From: Chlamydia poikilotherma | Lineage (GTDB): Bacteria; Chlamydiota; Chlamydiia; Chlamydiales; Chlamydiaceae | DNA: 64,000 bases | Direction of reading: 5' to 3' | Assembly: GCF_900239975.1 (NCBI RefSeq) | Contig: NZ_LS992154.1 | Span: 930,001-994,000 of the forward strand | Shown: positions 39,247 to 48,608 of the stretch, one piece after another | How positions within the stretch are numbered: the first letter of the stretch is position 1 | How the letters are laid out: every line of letters begins with the position of its first letter | Made by a program: the position numbers and the translations under genes | Notes under the pieces: generated by a model | The model's database searches: none | Told to the model about the DNA's origin: nothing | Seen by the model: the letters and a program-made list of their open reading frames with translations, nothing else

Positions 39247-41676
39247 CTTCGCGGTTAATAAGCTTTGCTTATTAAAAGTACTGCTGACTTTTTTCTTCTG
39301 ATCAAACTTATGTAATCCCGATACAATTAGTTGATGCACGACTTGTTCAAAAGTCCATCCCAAATGCACAAAATCATGTAGAAATGGGCTAGATTTTGTC
39401 ATTCCTGGAATAGGATTCATTTCAGAAAGCCAAAAGTTTCCTTCTCCATCTAAAAAGAAATCGATTCTACAAGATCCTTTACCCTGAATAGCACGATATA
39501 CACGTTCTGTAAGTTCTTTCACCCGTATTTTAGATTCCTCAGGAAGATCTGGATCATACTGTATTTTAGCACTAGATTTACCATTTAATCCGTATTTCTC
39601 TTCATAATCAATAAATCCTTTTGATCCGCGACGCTCGTGTGGTTCAGAAATATAATAACAGGTGCAAGCATCCCCAAGACAAGATACTTCGATTTCTCGA
39701 GATCCTAAACGGTTCTCTTCAATAAATACGTCAGTATCATATAGAAATGCTTCAGATATTTTTGATTTTAGTTCTATTTCATTATGAACTTCAAACACAC
39801 CGACACTTGATCCTAAATGAGCTGTTTTCACAAACATAGGAAAAGTAAAAGTCTCTAAAATTCTGTGTATACATAATTCCGGAGTCCGTTTCCAAGCATG
39901 TAAAGTTAACGGTTGATAAGGAACCACAGGGATCCCTATAGAAGCTGCAAGACGTTTTGTCATAATCTTATCCATACAGATAGCTGAAAAGAGCAATGAT
40001 GGCCCTCCATAAGGCTTATCGATAATTTCTAAGAATCCTTGAAGCGTACCATCTTCCCCACAAGGACCATGTAAAATTGGAAGAATAAAATCTAAACCAA
40101 CTAAGATCTCAGCAATTTCTGGAGATAGCACATGATGACCTGGCCTATCGCAACAACTTACTTCATTAAGATTCGATACTTTCGACCACAATCCTTGCCG
40201 ATTAATAACGAAATACTGCACATCATAATACTGAGAGGAAAGATACTGAATAACATTTCTCGCGGATAATAAAGAGATATCATGTTCGCAAGATTGCCCC
40301 CCACAAACCACGCCTACAGATAATTTCCTAGGTTCAAAATCCTTTAATGCATTTCCTACAGCATAAATATTCCCTGCTCCTAAAGATATACAGACATCAT
40401 GAACGCGAATTTCTCGTTTTAAATACTCTATAACATTATCATAGGGAACATAGGCACAGCAAACATGAGAAGATAAAGAAATCGTCTCCGCGAGTCTCTC
40501 AGGAGAAGGTAAATCTAATGGTGTTTCTCCCGCACTGTAGATGTCTGTGAGGATTACCTCATCAGCATCTTGAAAAGCACTGAAAAACTCATCTAAACAA
40601 TATTGTAATCTAGAAAATCTATGAGGCTGACATATAGCAACTATACGACGCAATCCTACAGCATCTCGTAGCGCTCTTAAGGTACAAGAAATCTCAGAAG
40701 GATGATGCGCATAGTCCTCGAAAAACAAGAATCGCTCAGAAATATTCTTTCTTTCCATACGTCTTTGTACTCCAGAAAAACTTTTAAGAGCTTCTCTAAT
40801 ACTTACCTCTTCAATACCAAAAGTTAATGCTATGCCCACAGCCACTGCAGCATTTGCAATGTTATGCTTACCAATCAAGTTAAGGTCTATATCTAAGTAA
40901 TCTTTTCCCAAAAAAGATAGAGAAAAAATAGAACACCATCCTTCTTGACGATGCGAACAAATATGCAGATCGCAATCTTGAGAAAATCCATATGAGGTTC
41001 CAAAAATCCTTCCCTTAAGTTCTGGGCAATCGCCATTATAAAAACATAAGTTCGGGTTATCAACCTTACGGCAGAACTCTTCAATCGTTAATGCAAGTTT
41101 TTCCTTACTTCCTTCAAAATTACTTAGATGTTCATTATCTAAGTTCGTAACCACGGCAACCTTAGGAAGGTAGTGTTTTAAAGAACCATCGCTTTCATCA
41201 GCTTCCGCAATAAAATATTCTGACTTTCCCGAATACCCATTTAAATATAGAGAATTCAACCCTCCAATAGCATAAGAAGGATCTTTTTCTGCTGCTTGAA
41301 AAATCGCTGTAATTAATGAGGATACGGTAGTTTTCCCATGACTTCCCGAAACTAAAATGCTGGTTTGCTCCTGCATTAAAAAAGCAAGAAGCTCAGCACG
41401 ATGCCATGTAGGCAACTGTTTTCGTAAAGCTTCCTTATATTCTACATTATCCTTAGCAATCCCCGATCCATAGATAACAATACAATCTTCAGGAACATGA
41501 CTTTCTCTATGTCCGGAAAAATATGTTGCACCTTTAGCAATAAGTTTATCTACAGTGGCGCCTTGATTCAAATCACTACCTGATACAGAATACCCACGGT
41601 CTAATAAAACATGAGCTAATGCACTCATTCCTATTCCACCAATACCTATAAAATGATAGCGGATTTTCCTATCCAT
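39241..41676 (-). CDS. murC-ddl: UDP-N-acetylmuramate-alanine ligase fused to D-alanine-D-alanine ligase
   Basis: An 811-residue fusion of two peptidoglycan precursor enzymes. MurC covers about residues 1-445: IGIGGIGMSALAHVLL, ATP loop SGSHGKTTVSSLI, and EDYAHHPSEI. Ddl starts near residue 450 with VGVVCGGQSCEHDISLLSA and includes LHGPCGEDGTLQGFLE and FWLSEMNPIPGMTKSSPFL. Fusion of these two genes is known in chlamydiae. The enzyme adds the first L-Ala to UDP-MurNAc and makes the terminal D-Ala-D-Ala. Last gene of the minus-strand mur block. Confidence 0.96.
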   Translation of the reverse strand: MDRKIRYHFIGIGGIGMSALAHVLLDRGYSVSGSDLNQGATVDKLIAKGATYFSGHRESHVPEDCIVIYGSGIAKDNVEYKEALRKQLPTWHRAELLAFLMQEQTSILVSGSHGKTTVSSLITAIFQAAEKDPSYAIGGLNSLYLNGYSGKSEYFIAEADESDGSLKHYLPKVAVVTNLDNEHLSNFEGSKEKLALTIEEFCRKVDNPNLCFYNGDCPELKGRIFGTSYGFSQDCDLHICSHRQEGWCSIFSLSFLGKDYLDIDLNLIGKHNIANAAVAVGIALTFGIEEVSIREALKSFSGVQRRMERKNISERFLFFEDYAHHPSEISCTLRALRDAVGLRRIVAICQPHRFSRLQYCLDEFFSAFQDADEVILTDIYSAGETPLDLPSPERLAETISLSSHVCCAYVPYDNVIEYLKREIRVHDVCISLGAGNIYAVGNALKDFEPRKLSVGVVCGGQSCEHDISLLSARNVIQYLSSQYYDVQYFVINRQGLWSKVSNLNEVSCCDRPGHHVLSPEIAEILVGLDFILPILHGPCGEDGTLQGFLEIIDKPYGGPSLLFSAICMDKIMTKRLAASIGIPVVPYQPLTLHAWKRTPELCIHRILETFTFPMFVKTAHLGSSVGVFEVHNEIELKSKISEAFLYDTDVFIEENRLGSREIEVSCLGDACTCYYISEPHERRGSKGFIDYEEKYGLNGKSSAKIQYDPDLPEESKIRVKELTERVYRAIQGKGSCRIDFFLDGEGNFWLSEMNPIPGMTKSSPFLHDFVHLGWTFEQVVHQLIVSGLHKFDQKKKVSSTFNKQSLLTAKS

Positions 41677-41683
41677 AGATTAC

Positions 41684-42760
41684 CTATAAACATTCACAAA
41701 TAAATTGATAAAAAGACTTCGAAGATTTGTTGTAATAATAAGCTCGCAGCGCCTCTCGCCTATTTTTAATAGTTTCAGAATCTAGAGCAAGCAAAATATT
41801 TTTAGTCAAAAGCTCTTGGGAAAGCTGTTTTTCTAAGATCATCGATCCCCCTCCTATAGTATAGACAAGGAACTTTGCATTTTCTTCCTGATGTCCGTAA
41901 GCTCCTGGATAAGGGATGAGTATTGAAGGACTTTGTGCCCATAACAACTCATCTAAAATTGTAGCTCCTGCACGACTAATTACAAGATCTGATGAAAGTA
42001 AAACATTGAGCATATCTTGCTCGAAATGTTTTACACAGAAAGATACATCACCACGACTATAAACATGTTGTATAGAAACAACATCACCTCTAGGTCCTGC
42101 AATGTGGTGAACATACATATTCGGATAATGCTTGGCAACATCTACAAGAGCAGATGGAACATAATCATTTAATGTTTTTGCTCCTTGAGAGCCTCCTACA
42201 ACACACACTGTTGGAGAATGCGATGTAAGACGTTCTACAATAGGGCTAAAAGACGAAAAAGCTCTTTTTGGTAAAGAGATCTCTTGTGAAGGACACCGAA
42301 ACTTCTTAGTTACTGGAGAGAAAGATACCCCTACACCTTTAGCAAAACGTGAGAAGAGTTTATTCACTTTACCAGGAACAAGATTTTGCTCATGTAAAAA
42401 TATAGGAATTTTCTTGTTTAGTGCCGCCATCAATACGGGAAGAGAATGATAACTACCAAATCCAATAACAACATCGGGATCAAAAATCATGAGCTCTTTT
42501 TTAGCTTTCTTGTACCCCTTATATAAAGAATAGGTTCTACCAATAGCTTTCACAGGATTAGTGATTATCGGCAAGCCTGAAGGAATTTCTTTATAGTGTA
42601 CATCTTGTTCATAAAGATTCGGATGATTATCAAGTCCCTTTCCCAAAAGAAGAACGTCTACACCCTCTTTACAAAATGCTTCTCTTGTTGCGAGAGCTGG
42701 AACTATATGTCCTCCCGATCCTCCGACGGCTAAAGCTATTTTGTTGATTTTCTTCATCAC
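41684..42760 (-). CDS. murG: Lipid II synthase MurG
   Basis: A 358-residue GT28 glycosyltransferase that adds GlcNAc to lipid I on the inner face of the membrane. The glycine-rich acceptor loop is [13 protein letters not shown] at residues 12-24, the second is [12 protein letters not shown], and the donor site includes [13 protein letters not shown]. The loop position means the start cannot lie further downstream, so the 92-base overlap with ftsW is real. It lies seven bases before murC-ddl. Confidence 0.95.
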   Translation of the reverse strand: MMKKINKIALAVGGSGGHIVPALATREAFCKEGVDVLLLGKGLDNHPNLYEQDVHYKEIPSGLPIITNPVKAIGRTYSLYKGYKKAKKELMIFDPDVVIGFGSYHSLPVLMAALNKKIPIFLHEQNLVPGKVNKLFSRFAKGVGVSFSPVTKKFRCPSQEISLPKRAFSSFSPIVERLTSHSPTVCVVGGSQGAKTLNDYVPSALVDVAKHYPNMYVHHIAGPRGDVVSIQHVYSRGDVSFCVKHFEQDMLNVLLSSDLVISRAGATILDELLWAQSPSILIPYPGAYGHQEENAKFLVYTIGGGSMILEKQLSQELLTKNILLALDSETIKNRREALRAYYYNKSSKSFYQFICECL

Positions 42761-43823
42761 ACACCTTTAATAGCAATGTAACACCACACATATTAGCAAT
42801 CAAAGAGGATCCCCCTTGACTGAAAAAAGGAAGATTTACTCCCTTACTCGGTAATAATCCTGATACAACGCCTAAATTCATAAAAGCTTGCATTCCGATA
42901 ATTACTGTAATAGCTATTGCTAAAGAAGATGCTTCTAAAGAAGATGCTCGAATAGCAACCACATAACCGCTATAAACAAAATACATATATAGCAGAATCA
43001 AAAGCAGCATACCAATGAAACCAAATTCTTCAGCATATATAGCAGCAATATAATCATTTTGTGCTTCGGGCAGGTAAGTAAGTTTTTGTAAACTTGCTCC
43101 CGGTCCCTTACCTAATAATCCTCCCGATCCCGCAGCAATTTTTGCCTGATACGGTTGATGGCCTCGCCCCTTAATATCCAACTCTGGATGGAGATAGACA
43201 TTTAACCGATGCCTCACGTAAGGCATCCTATAAGCAAGAGCACCTCCGACAACAAGGATACATAACAAAGGAAGCAACCAATAACGCAGCCGCACAGCTG
43301 TCATAATAAATACGGGAATCAGAGAAAAAGCAATTACAGCCGCAGAACCATTGTCAGGTTCTATGGCAATCAATAGAATAGGAATAAATAACGTCGCAGT
43401 TAGCTTGAGGAATAATTTAAAATTTTCTCGATATTGAGGATGGAAAACTAGATATTCTATAGCCACACAAGGGACAAGGTACTTCACAAATTCAGAAGGC
43501 TGTAAAGTAAGTTGTCCTATACCCAACCAACGTTTCGCACCATTTCTACATACTCCTATCCCAGGAATTAAAACAGCAATAAGAGCTATTCCTGCAATAA
43601 ACAATAATGTAGGACTCATTTTTAGAAAATCTTTCCATCCTGTCATATAAACTAAAGAAGAAAGACTCAATCCTAATAATAGATAAGTAATCTGACGAAT
43701 TAGAGCTTTATGCGTACTGCAAGTCAGAGAACGATCGAGAATTTCAGCTGAAGAAGTATCAAAAACCATAACTAGACCTAGAGAAAAAATCCCTAACAAA
43801 CATGAAACAATGAACCACTTCAT
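42669..43823 (-). CDS. ftsW: SEDS peptidoglycan polymerase FtsW/RodA family
   Basis: A 384-residue polytopic membrane protein of the SEDS family, polymerising lipid II with a partner penicillin-binding protein. Key blocks are [37 protein letters not shown], and [20 protein letters not shown]. About ten hydrophobic helices are visible. The last 30 residues are a Ser/Arg-rich tail ([20 protein letters not shown]) encoded entirely within the overlap with murG. Near nlpD and murD on the same strand. Confidence 0.93.
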   Translation of the reverse strand: MKWFIVSCLLGIFSLGLVMVFDTSSAEILDRSLTCSTHKALIRQITYLLLGLSLSSLVYMTGWKDFLKMSPTLLFIAGIALIAVLIPGIGVCRNGAKRWLGIGQLTLQPSEFVKYLVPCVAIEYLVFHPQYRENFKLFLKLTATLFIPILLIAIEPDNGSAAVIAFSLIPVFIMTAVRLRYWLLPLLCILVVGGALAYRMPYVRHRLNVYLHPELDIKGRGHQPYQAKIAAGSGGLLGKGPGASLQKLTYLPEAQNDYIAAIYAEEFGFIGMLLLILLYMYFVYSGYVVAIRASSLEASSLAIAITVIIGMQAFMNLGVVSGLLPSKGVNLPFFSQGGSSLIANMCGVTLLLKVCDEENQQNSFSRRRIGRTYSSSSRNKRSIL

Positions 43824-43841
43824 ATTAGGCCTAGAGGGAGA

Positions 43842-44558
43842 TTACCGTATGCGCAACTGATCTCCAGGTCTAAGTCTGCGCGCCTTATGCTCATCAAGAT
43901 CATTCATTCTTAGCAAGTCTTCAAGACGGATATGATTACGTAAAGCTATAGTCCAAGGACTATCGCCTTCTTGAACAGTATAGAAATCTTCAGCAGTGGA
44001 GATTTTCACTTGAGATTTTTTAGTTTCTTCTTGCTTATCCGATATGGGGACCTTTAATACCTGACCTATCTTCAATTGTGTGGAAGATAGATCATTAATC
44101 TGCATAAGAACAGCTACGGTCGTATGATTTGCCTTAGCAATACGCTCTAGGAAATCTCCTTTTTTCACAATAACCGTCGCATAGGCTTCTTTTTTAGGAG
44201 CTTCTTTAACAACTTGGACTTTTGGTTCGTGAGATATAGGATTTGTAATTGGAACAGAAGGAGGTGTTTGAGGAACATTATTTGCTGGAGGAGCTTTGAC
44301 AACTACAGGTTTATTTTCTGCAAATTGTGCTGCTAATTCCTCTTTAGAAACACGTTGAGGAACAGTCTCTACGATAGGCTTTTCAACTTTTTCTTGTGCT
44401 TTTTCCATAGAAGGAACAACTTCAACAAGCTTTGCTGGTAAGGGAGGAAGCAATACATCTGTATTTTTCTTATCAGCATATTTTGCTGTAGTGAATAATA
44501 CTAGCACCAAAACTGCATTCACTAAAGTTGCAATTATAATCGTATCTCTACGGTTCAT
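43842..44558 (-). CDS. nlpD: LysM-domain envelope protein (NlpD-like, no peptidase domain)
   Basis: A 238-residue protein. Residues 7-28 form a membrane anchor or signal helix (IIIATLVNAVLVLVLFTTA). A Pro/Val/Lys-rich linker covers about 35-125. Two LysM domains follow: YATVIVKKGDFLERIAKANH to VLKVPI, and DFYTVQEGDSPWTIAL to LRIR. They should bind peptidoglycan. E. coli NlpD carries a degenerate M23 domain; none is present here. It overlaps murD by four bases (ATGA), which links it to the mur block. Confidence 0.86.
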   Translation of the reverse strand: MNRRDTIIIATLVNAVLVLVLFTTAKYADKKNTDVLLPPLPAKLVEVVPSMEKAQEKVEKPIVETVPQRVSKEELAAQFAENKPVVVKAPPANNVPQTPPSVPITNPISHEPKVQVVKEAPKKEAYATVIVKKGDFLERIAKANHTTVAVLMQINDLSSTQLKIGQVLKVPISDKQEETKKSQVKISTAEDFYTVQEGDSPWTIALRNHIRLEDLLRMNDLDEHKARRLRPGDQLRIR

Positions 44559-45814
44559 ATTTTTAATGCCTCCATGTCACCAACCAATTGCTTAAAGCAA
44601 TCTCCTCGTTCCTCAAAGCTCCGAAACTGATCAAAACTGGCACACCCAGGAGACAATAATACTACATCACCAGGCTGTGCTATACTCTGGGCTATGCTTA
44701 CCGCTTCTTGTAGATCTCGGGCTTGAGTTAAAGGAAGACTACTAGATAAAGCTTGGGTAATTTGGTTTCGACATTCCCCCATAGCCACAATATGTTTTAC
44801 TGTTTGAGTAAGGACTGGAATCAAAGAAGTAAAATTACTTCCCTTGTTCCTTCCGCCCAAAATAACAATGACATTTTCTTTCACAGCCATCAGAGCTTTT
44901 TCTACAGAGCTCATAGTTGTAGCCTTACTATCATTGATATAACGCACGCCATCTTTTTCTCCCAGATATTCTATTCTATGGGGAGGTTTTTCAAAGGTTT
45001 GAATTGCCTTTAAAAATGCTTCCAAAGGAATGGACAATATCTCATTAGCTAAAGTATAAGCAGCGCAATAATTATTCCTATCATGCAAGTATAGTGGTTT
45101 TAATGCACTCCCTTTATCTAAAATTAAAGCTATTTCTCTAGTATAATCCAAATAGGATTTTCCAGAGGAAACACCCTCCCCAACCCATAAAGAATTAGAT
45201 GCTTGCAAACATTTAGCGATGTTGTTTTTTGCTTCGCTATAGGCTTGCAAGGTCTTATGATAATCTAAATGATTATCGGAAACATTTAAAATAGCAGCTC
45301 CTGATAGTACAGGGGTCTCTATTTCTTGCTCAGCCAACTGAAAAGAACTAATTTCAACAACACGAATACCTTTTTGACGCATTGCTTGAAGAATAGGCAC
45401 ACCTATATTCCCCATAGCAAAAGCATTAGTTCCTAAAGAACGTAGTAAATGGACTAAAAACAACACAGTTGTTGTTTTTCCTGCAGATCCTGTAATTCCA
45501 ATCGAAGGATATTGACAAAATTCCGAATCTTGAAAAGCAATCTGAATATCAGTGACGATGGGAATTTTTCTACGTTTTGCTTCTGTTACTAAACGATGGG
45601 AAGGTTTGATCCCCGGGGAACGCACAAACAAATCTATATCTTCAGGAAATTCCTCAATGTTATCTAGATAACGTTTGCGAAAGAAACTACAAGAATTTAG
45701 AGCATTTAAAGATCCATCCATTCCAATAACATAATCCCCTCGATCATGCAGAAATTCTGCTACGGATCTTCCTGTAATTCCCGCTCCTAAAACTATAACA
45801 CGTTGGTTATTCAC
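44555..45814 (-). CDS. murD: UDP-N-acetylmuramoylalanine-D-glutamate ligase
   Basis: A 419-residue Mur ligase that adds D-Glu. The N-terminal Rossmann motif is VIVLGAGITGRSVAEFL, the ATP loop is GITGSAGKTTTVLFL, and the C-terminal domain has YINDSKATT and ILGGRNKGSNF. Slightly shorter than the E. coli enzyme (438). It lies four bases after mraY and overlaps nlpD. Confidence 0.95.
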   Translation of the reverse strand: MNNQRVIVLGAGITGRSVAEFLHDRGDYVIGMDGSLNALNSCSFFRKRYLDNIEEFPEDIDLFVRSPGIKPSHRLVTEAKRRKIPIVTDIQIAFQDSEFCQYPSIGITGSAGKTTTVLFLVHLLRSLGTNAFAMGNIGVPILQAMRQKGIRVVEISSFQLAEQEIETPVLSGAAILNVSDNHLDYHKTLQAYSEAKNNIAKCLQASNSLWVGEGVSSGKSYLDYTREIALILDKGSALKPLYLHDRNNYCAAYTLANEILSIPLEAFLKAIQTFEKPPHRIEYLGEKDGVRYINDSKATTMSSVEKALMAVKENVIVILGGRNKGSNFTSLIPVLTQTVKHIVAMGECRNQITQALSSSLPLTQARDLQEAVSIAQSIAQPGDVVLLSPGCASFDQFRSFEERGDCFKQLVGDMEALKI

Positions 45815-45817
45815 AAA

Positions 45818-46864
45818 CTATCTCCATAAGGCTGCGATAATCCCTACAATCATACAAATGAACCCAGCGACATAAAAACGCAGGACAACTTTCGTCTCTG
45901 GAATACCTTTATACTCGTAATGATGATGTAATGGAGAACATAGAAAAATACGCTTTCTCCTTAATCGATAGCTACTGACTTGTAAAATTACTGATCCAGC
46001 TTCTGCAACAAAAACACCTCCCAACAAAATTAAAAGCAATTCCGCACGAAGCATAACAGCACAACTACCTAATATTCCTCCTATAAGTAAGGAACCTGTA
46101 TCACCCATAAACACCTGAGCAGGAGAACGATTGTATCTTAAGAAAGCAAAGCTTACCCCTACCAATGCAGCTAACAATATAGATACATCTTTTGCTAAAG
46201 GAATTGTCGGATCTGCAACAGCAACTACTAGCAAACCAAAAGCACTCATACATGTAGTTCCTGCTGCCAAACCATCGAGACCATCCGTAAGATTCACAGC
46301 GTTGCTAGTACCTACGATTGCTAGCATTGCTAAAGCAAAATAAAAAAGTTTACTTAGAATACAATGTCCAAAAGAAATAGCCCCAAAAAAGGGAACCTTT
46401 AATGTATAAAATAGGGCATTACCTTTATATAGAGAAAATATAGCTAGGATTGTGAGCGCAGAGATTAATAGCTGTAAAACAAATTTCTGTTTTGTTGTTA
46501 TTCCATGTCCTTTTTTTCTTTTCTTTTTTACTATATCGTCATACCAACCTAAAGTTCCCCAACTGGCTATCAGAAATACAAATAGCCATGTTGAAAGTTT
46601 CTCTAAGGGGAGCCAAAAGAATATGGTGGTCAATAAGACGATACAAAAAAGTATCCCTCCAGCTGTAGGTGTGTGCTTTTTATCCTGATGAAGAATCTCT
46701 AGCTTCTCACAGTGTTCTTTATGCACTTGATCGTAATGATTCTGTTTCTTTAACCAGCATATCACAGGTTTTCCTAAGAAAATCCCCAGAAAAAATGCCA
46801 GGCCAAAAGCTGTTGTTAATAAGAGAATCAACGATTCATTAAAATAAGGAAATACAGAACTCAT
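45818..46864 (-). CDS. mraY: Phospho-N-acetylmuramoyl-pentapeptide transferase MraY
   Basis: A 348-residue membrane enzyme that links UDP-MurNAc-pentapeptide to undecaprenyl phosphate, giving lipid I. The catalytic acidic motifs are WYDDIVKKK, NLTDGLDGLAAG and FMGDTGSLLIGG, with HHHYEYKGIPE near the C-terminus. About ten hydrophobic helices are present. It lies 17 bases after murF. Confidence 0.96.
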   Translation of the reverse strand: MSSVFPYFNESLILLLTTAFGLAFFLGIFLGKPVICWLKKQNHYDQVHKEHCEKLEILHQDKKHTPTAGGILFCIVLLTTIFFWLPLEKLSTWLFVFLIASWGTLGWYDDIVKKKRKKGHGITTKQKFVLQLLISALTILAIFSLYKGNALFYTLKVPFFGAISFGHCILSKLFYFALAMLAIVGTSNAVNLTDGLDGLAAGTTCMSAFGLLVVAVADPTIPLAKDVSILLAALVGVSFAFLRYNRSPAQVFMGDTGSLLIGGILGSCAVMLRAELLLILLGGVFVAEAGSVILQVSSYRLRRKRIFLCSPLHHHYEYKGIPETKVVLRFYVAGFICMIVGIIAALWR

Positions 46865-46881
46865 AAGTAAAGTATTAAAAA

Positions 46882-48228
46882 TTAAAAACAGCTTAATAAA
46901 GACTCTAAAGCTAAAGATCGCGATCCTTTCAACAAGACAATATCTCCTTGCTGAACAACTTTCTTTAAAATCTCTTCTACACTCTGAGCAGATGGATGGA
47001 AAGAAACTTCACAAGGACCATGTTTTAATAAATGCTGAATCGGCAACCATTTCTCTCCAATGAAGAAAATAATACTCGCTTTTGATAAAGCTTTTTTAGC
47101 AACAACGGCATGACCTTCCTCAGAATAATTTCCTAATTCTGCCATATGACCTAAGATGAGTATAACTTTTCTACCTTCTGAAGGATTAGGAATCGCATCT
47201 AAAGCAGCAATCATTGCTTCGGGACAGGCATTATAGGCGTCATTGATTACTTGAACACCATTGCGTATGCTTTGTTCAAAACGCATGGGAGGGAGTTGCA
47301 AATCACAACAAGATTGGACAATCCTATCGACAGGAACATCAAGAAGCCAAGCCAAAGATAGAGCTATTAATAAATTACTATAGGCTGGCTGGTATGGGAA
47401 AGAAATTGCAAAATCTATATCGCCTTCAGGAGTACTTATAATCACGCTATCCTTCCGAATAGCCTTATAATAAAAATCAGCAGTTTCATCATGAAAAGCA
47501 AAGGAAAACTTCTCAGAAGATGGAGACTGTTTTATAAAGTGAGAATACCAAGGAGAATCTTTAGGAAGAAGTTGTACACGACTATTTCGTAAGATACGCC
47601 CCTTTTCCTCAGCTATGCCTTGAACTCCTTTATCAGGGAAATTCATAGCATGTTGATCCGCTACATTCGTAATTACAGAAACCTCAGGTTCTACTATAGA
47701 AAGTAAATCCTTCATATTTCCTGGTTCAGAAACTCCCATTTCCAAAATTATAAAATCCTCATTACCATCTGCCATTAATAAGCTTAAAGGAACAGTAAGT
47801 TGAGAGTTATAGCTTTTAGGACTGGCATATACCTTATATACTGAGGAAAGGAAAGTTTTGAAAAACACTTTTGTAGTTGTCTTCCCAATAGATCCGGTAA
47901 TACCGACGATCGTTCCCTGAAATAAATGACTTTGACTTTCTCCCGCCTCTTTCAACGCTTCCGTTGTGTCATTAACAACAACTAATTCTAAACCAAATGA
48001 ATCCCCGCAATAATCTTTAGAAACAACTGCTGCTACAGCTCCAGCTTGGGCTGCCTGTTTAAGGAAGCGATGCCCGTCTGTACATTGTCCAGAAAGAGCA
48101 AAGAATAAGTCCCCCGGATGCACCTGACGGCTATCAATAGCAACCCCAGAAATCTTTTTCCCAGACCTTGGGTGTTTCACATCGGATAGCATTAATGATA
48201 CCCAATCTTCTAATAAGATAGATCGCAT
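46882..48228 (-). CDS. murF: UDP-MurNAc-tripeptide D-alanyl-D-alanine ligase
   Basis: A 448-residue Mur ligase adding D-Ala-D-Ala to the tripeptide. ATP loop GITGSIGKTTTKVFF, then EMGVSEPGNM, ITNVADQHAMNF, and NDAYNACPEAMIAALDA are typical of MurF. It is the first gene of the minus-strand block murF-mraY-murD-nlpD-ftsW-murG-murC/ddl. Confidence 0.95.
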   Translation of the reverse strand: MRSILLEDWVSLMLSDVKHPRSGKKISGVAIDSRQVHPGDLFFALSGQCTDGHRFLKQAAQAGAVAAVVSKDYCGDSFGLELVVVNDTTEALKEAGESQSHLFQGTIVGITGSIGKTTTKVFFKTFLSSVYKVYASPKSYNSQLTVPLSLLMADGNEDFIILEMGVSEPGNMKDLLSIVEPEVSVITNVADQHAMNFPDKGVQGIAEEKGRILRNSRVQLLPKDSPWYSHFIKQSPSSEKFSFAFHDETADFYYKAIRKDSVIISTPEGDIDFAISFPYQPAYSNLLIALSLAWLLDVPVDRIVQSCCDLQLPPMRFEQSIRNGVQVINDAYNACPEAMIAALDAIPNPSEGRKVILILGHMAELGNYSEEGHAVVAKKALSKASIIFFIGEKWLPIQHLLKHGPCEVSFHPSAQSVEEILKKVVQQGDIVLLKGSRSLALESLLSCF

Positions 48229-48406
48229 TCTTCAGCCTTTTGTCTCTTATTAAAATACATCTACTCAGAACTATACTGTTAGAATAAACATATCATTTAT
48301 GAGTTCTAGGATTAAATCAGAGAGTACTTCGAATATTCTGTTCGTTAATATAAATAAATATACTACATGAATGCAAGCAACGATAATACTCTCGCAAGAT
48401 TTCCTA

Positions 48407-48436
48407 CTGACTATAAAATCGTATTTCGCTTAAACT
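48407..48436 (+). promoter_or_regulatory. Candidate promoter of tRNA-Cys
   Basis: CTGACT (48407-48412) and TAAACT (48431-48436) are separated by 18 bases, placing a start near 48443, some 14 bases before the tRNA. Each box has two mismatches to consensus. Confidence 0.4.
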
Positions 48437-48456
48437 AGGGTTTCCTTGTGTTCTTT

Positions 48457-48527
48457 GGTGGCATAGCCAAGCGGTAAGGCCGAGGCCTGCAAAGCCTCTA
48501 TCCCCGGTTCGATTCCGGGTGCCACCT
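48457..48527 (+). tRNA. trnC: tRNA-Cys (GCA)
   Basis: The cloverleaf folds completely. Acceptor GGTGGCA pairs with TGCCACC; D stem GCC/GGC; anticodon stem GAGGC/GCCTC with loop CTGCAAA, anticodon GCA at 48489-48491; T stem CCCGG/CCGGG with loop TTCGATT. The discriminator base is T and the CCA end is not encoded, so it must be added afterwards. Confidence 0.97.
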
Positions 48528-48608
48528 TTCTTTTTATCTAAGGTATTGTACTCTAAAAAATGACTTGGTAGTGTGAGCTCTGCTTAAGACTTCTTTAAGA
48601 GGCCGCCG

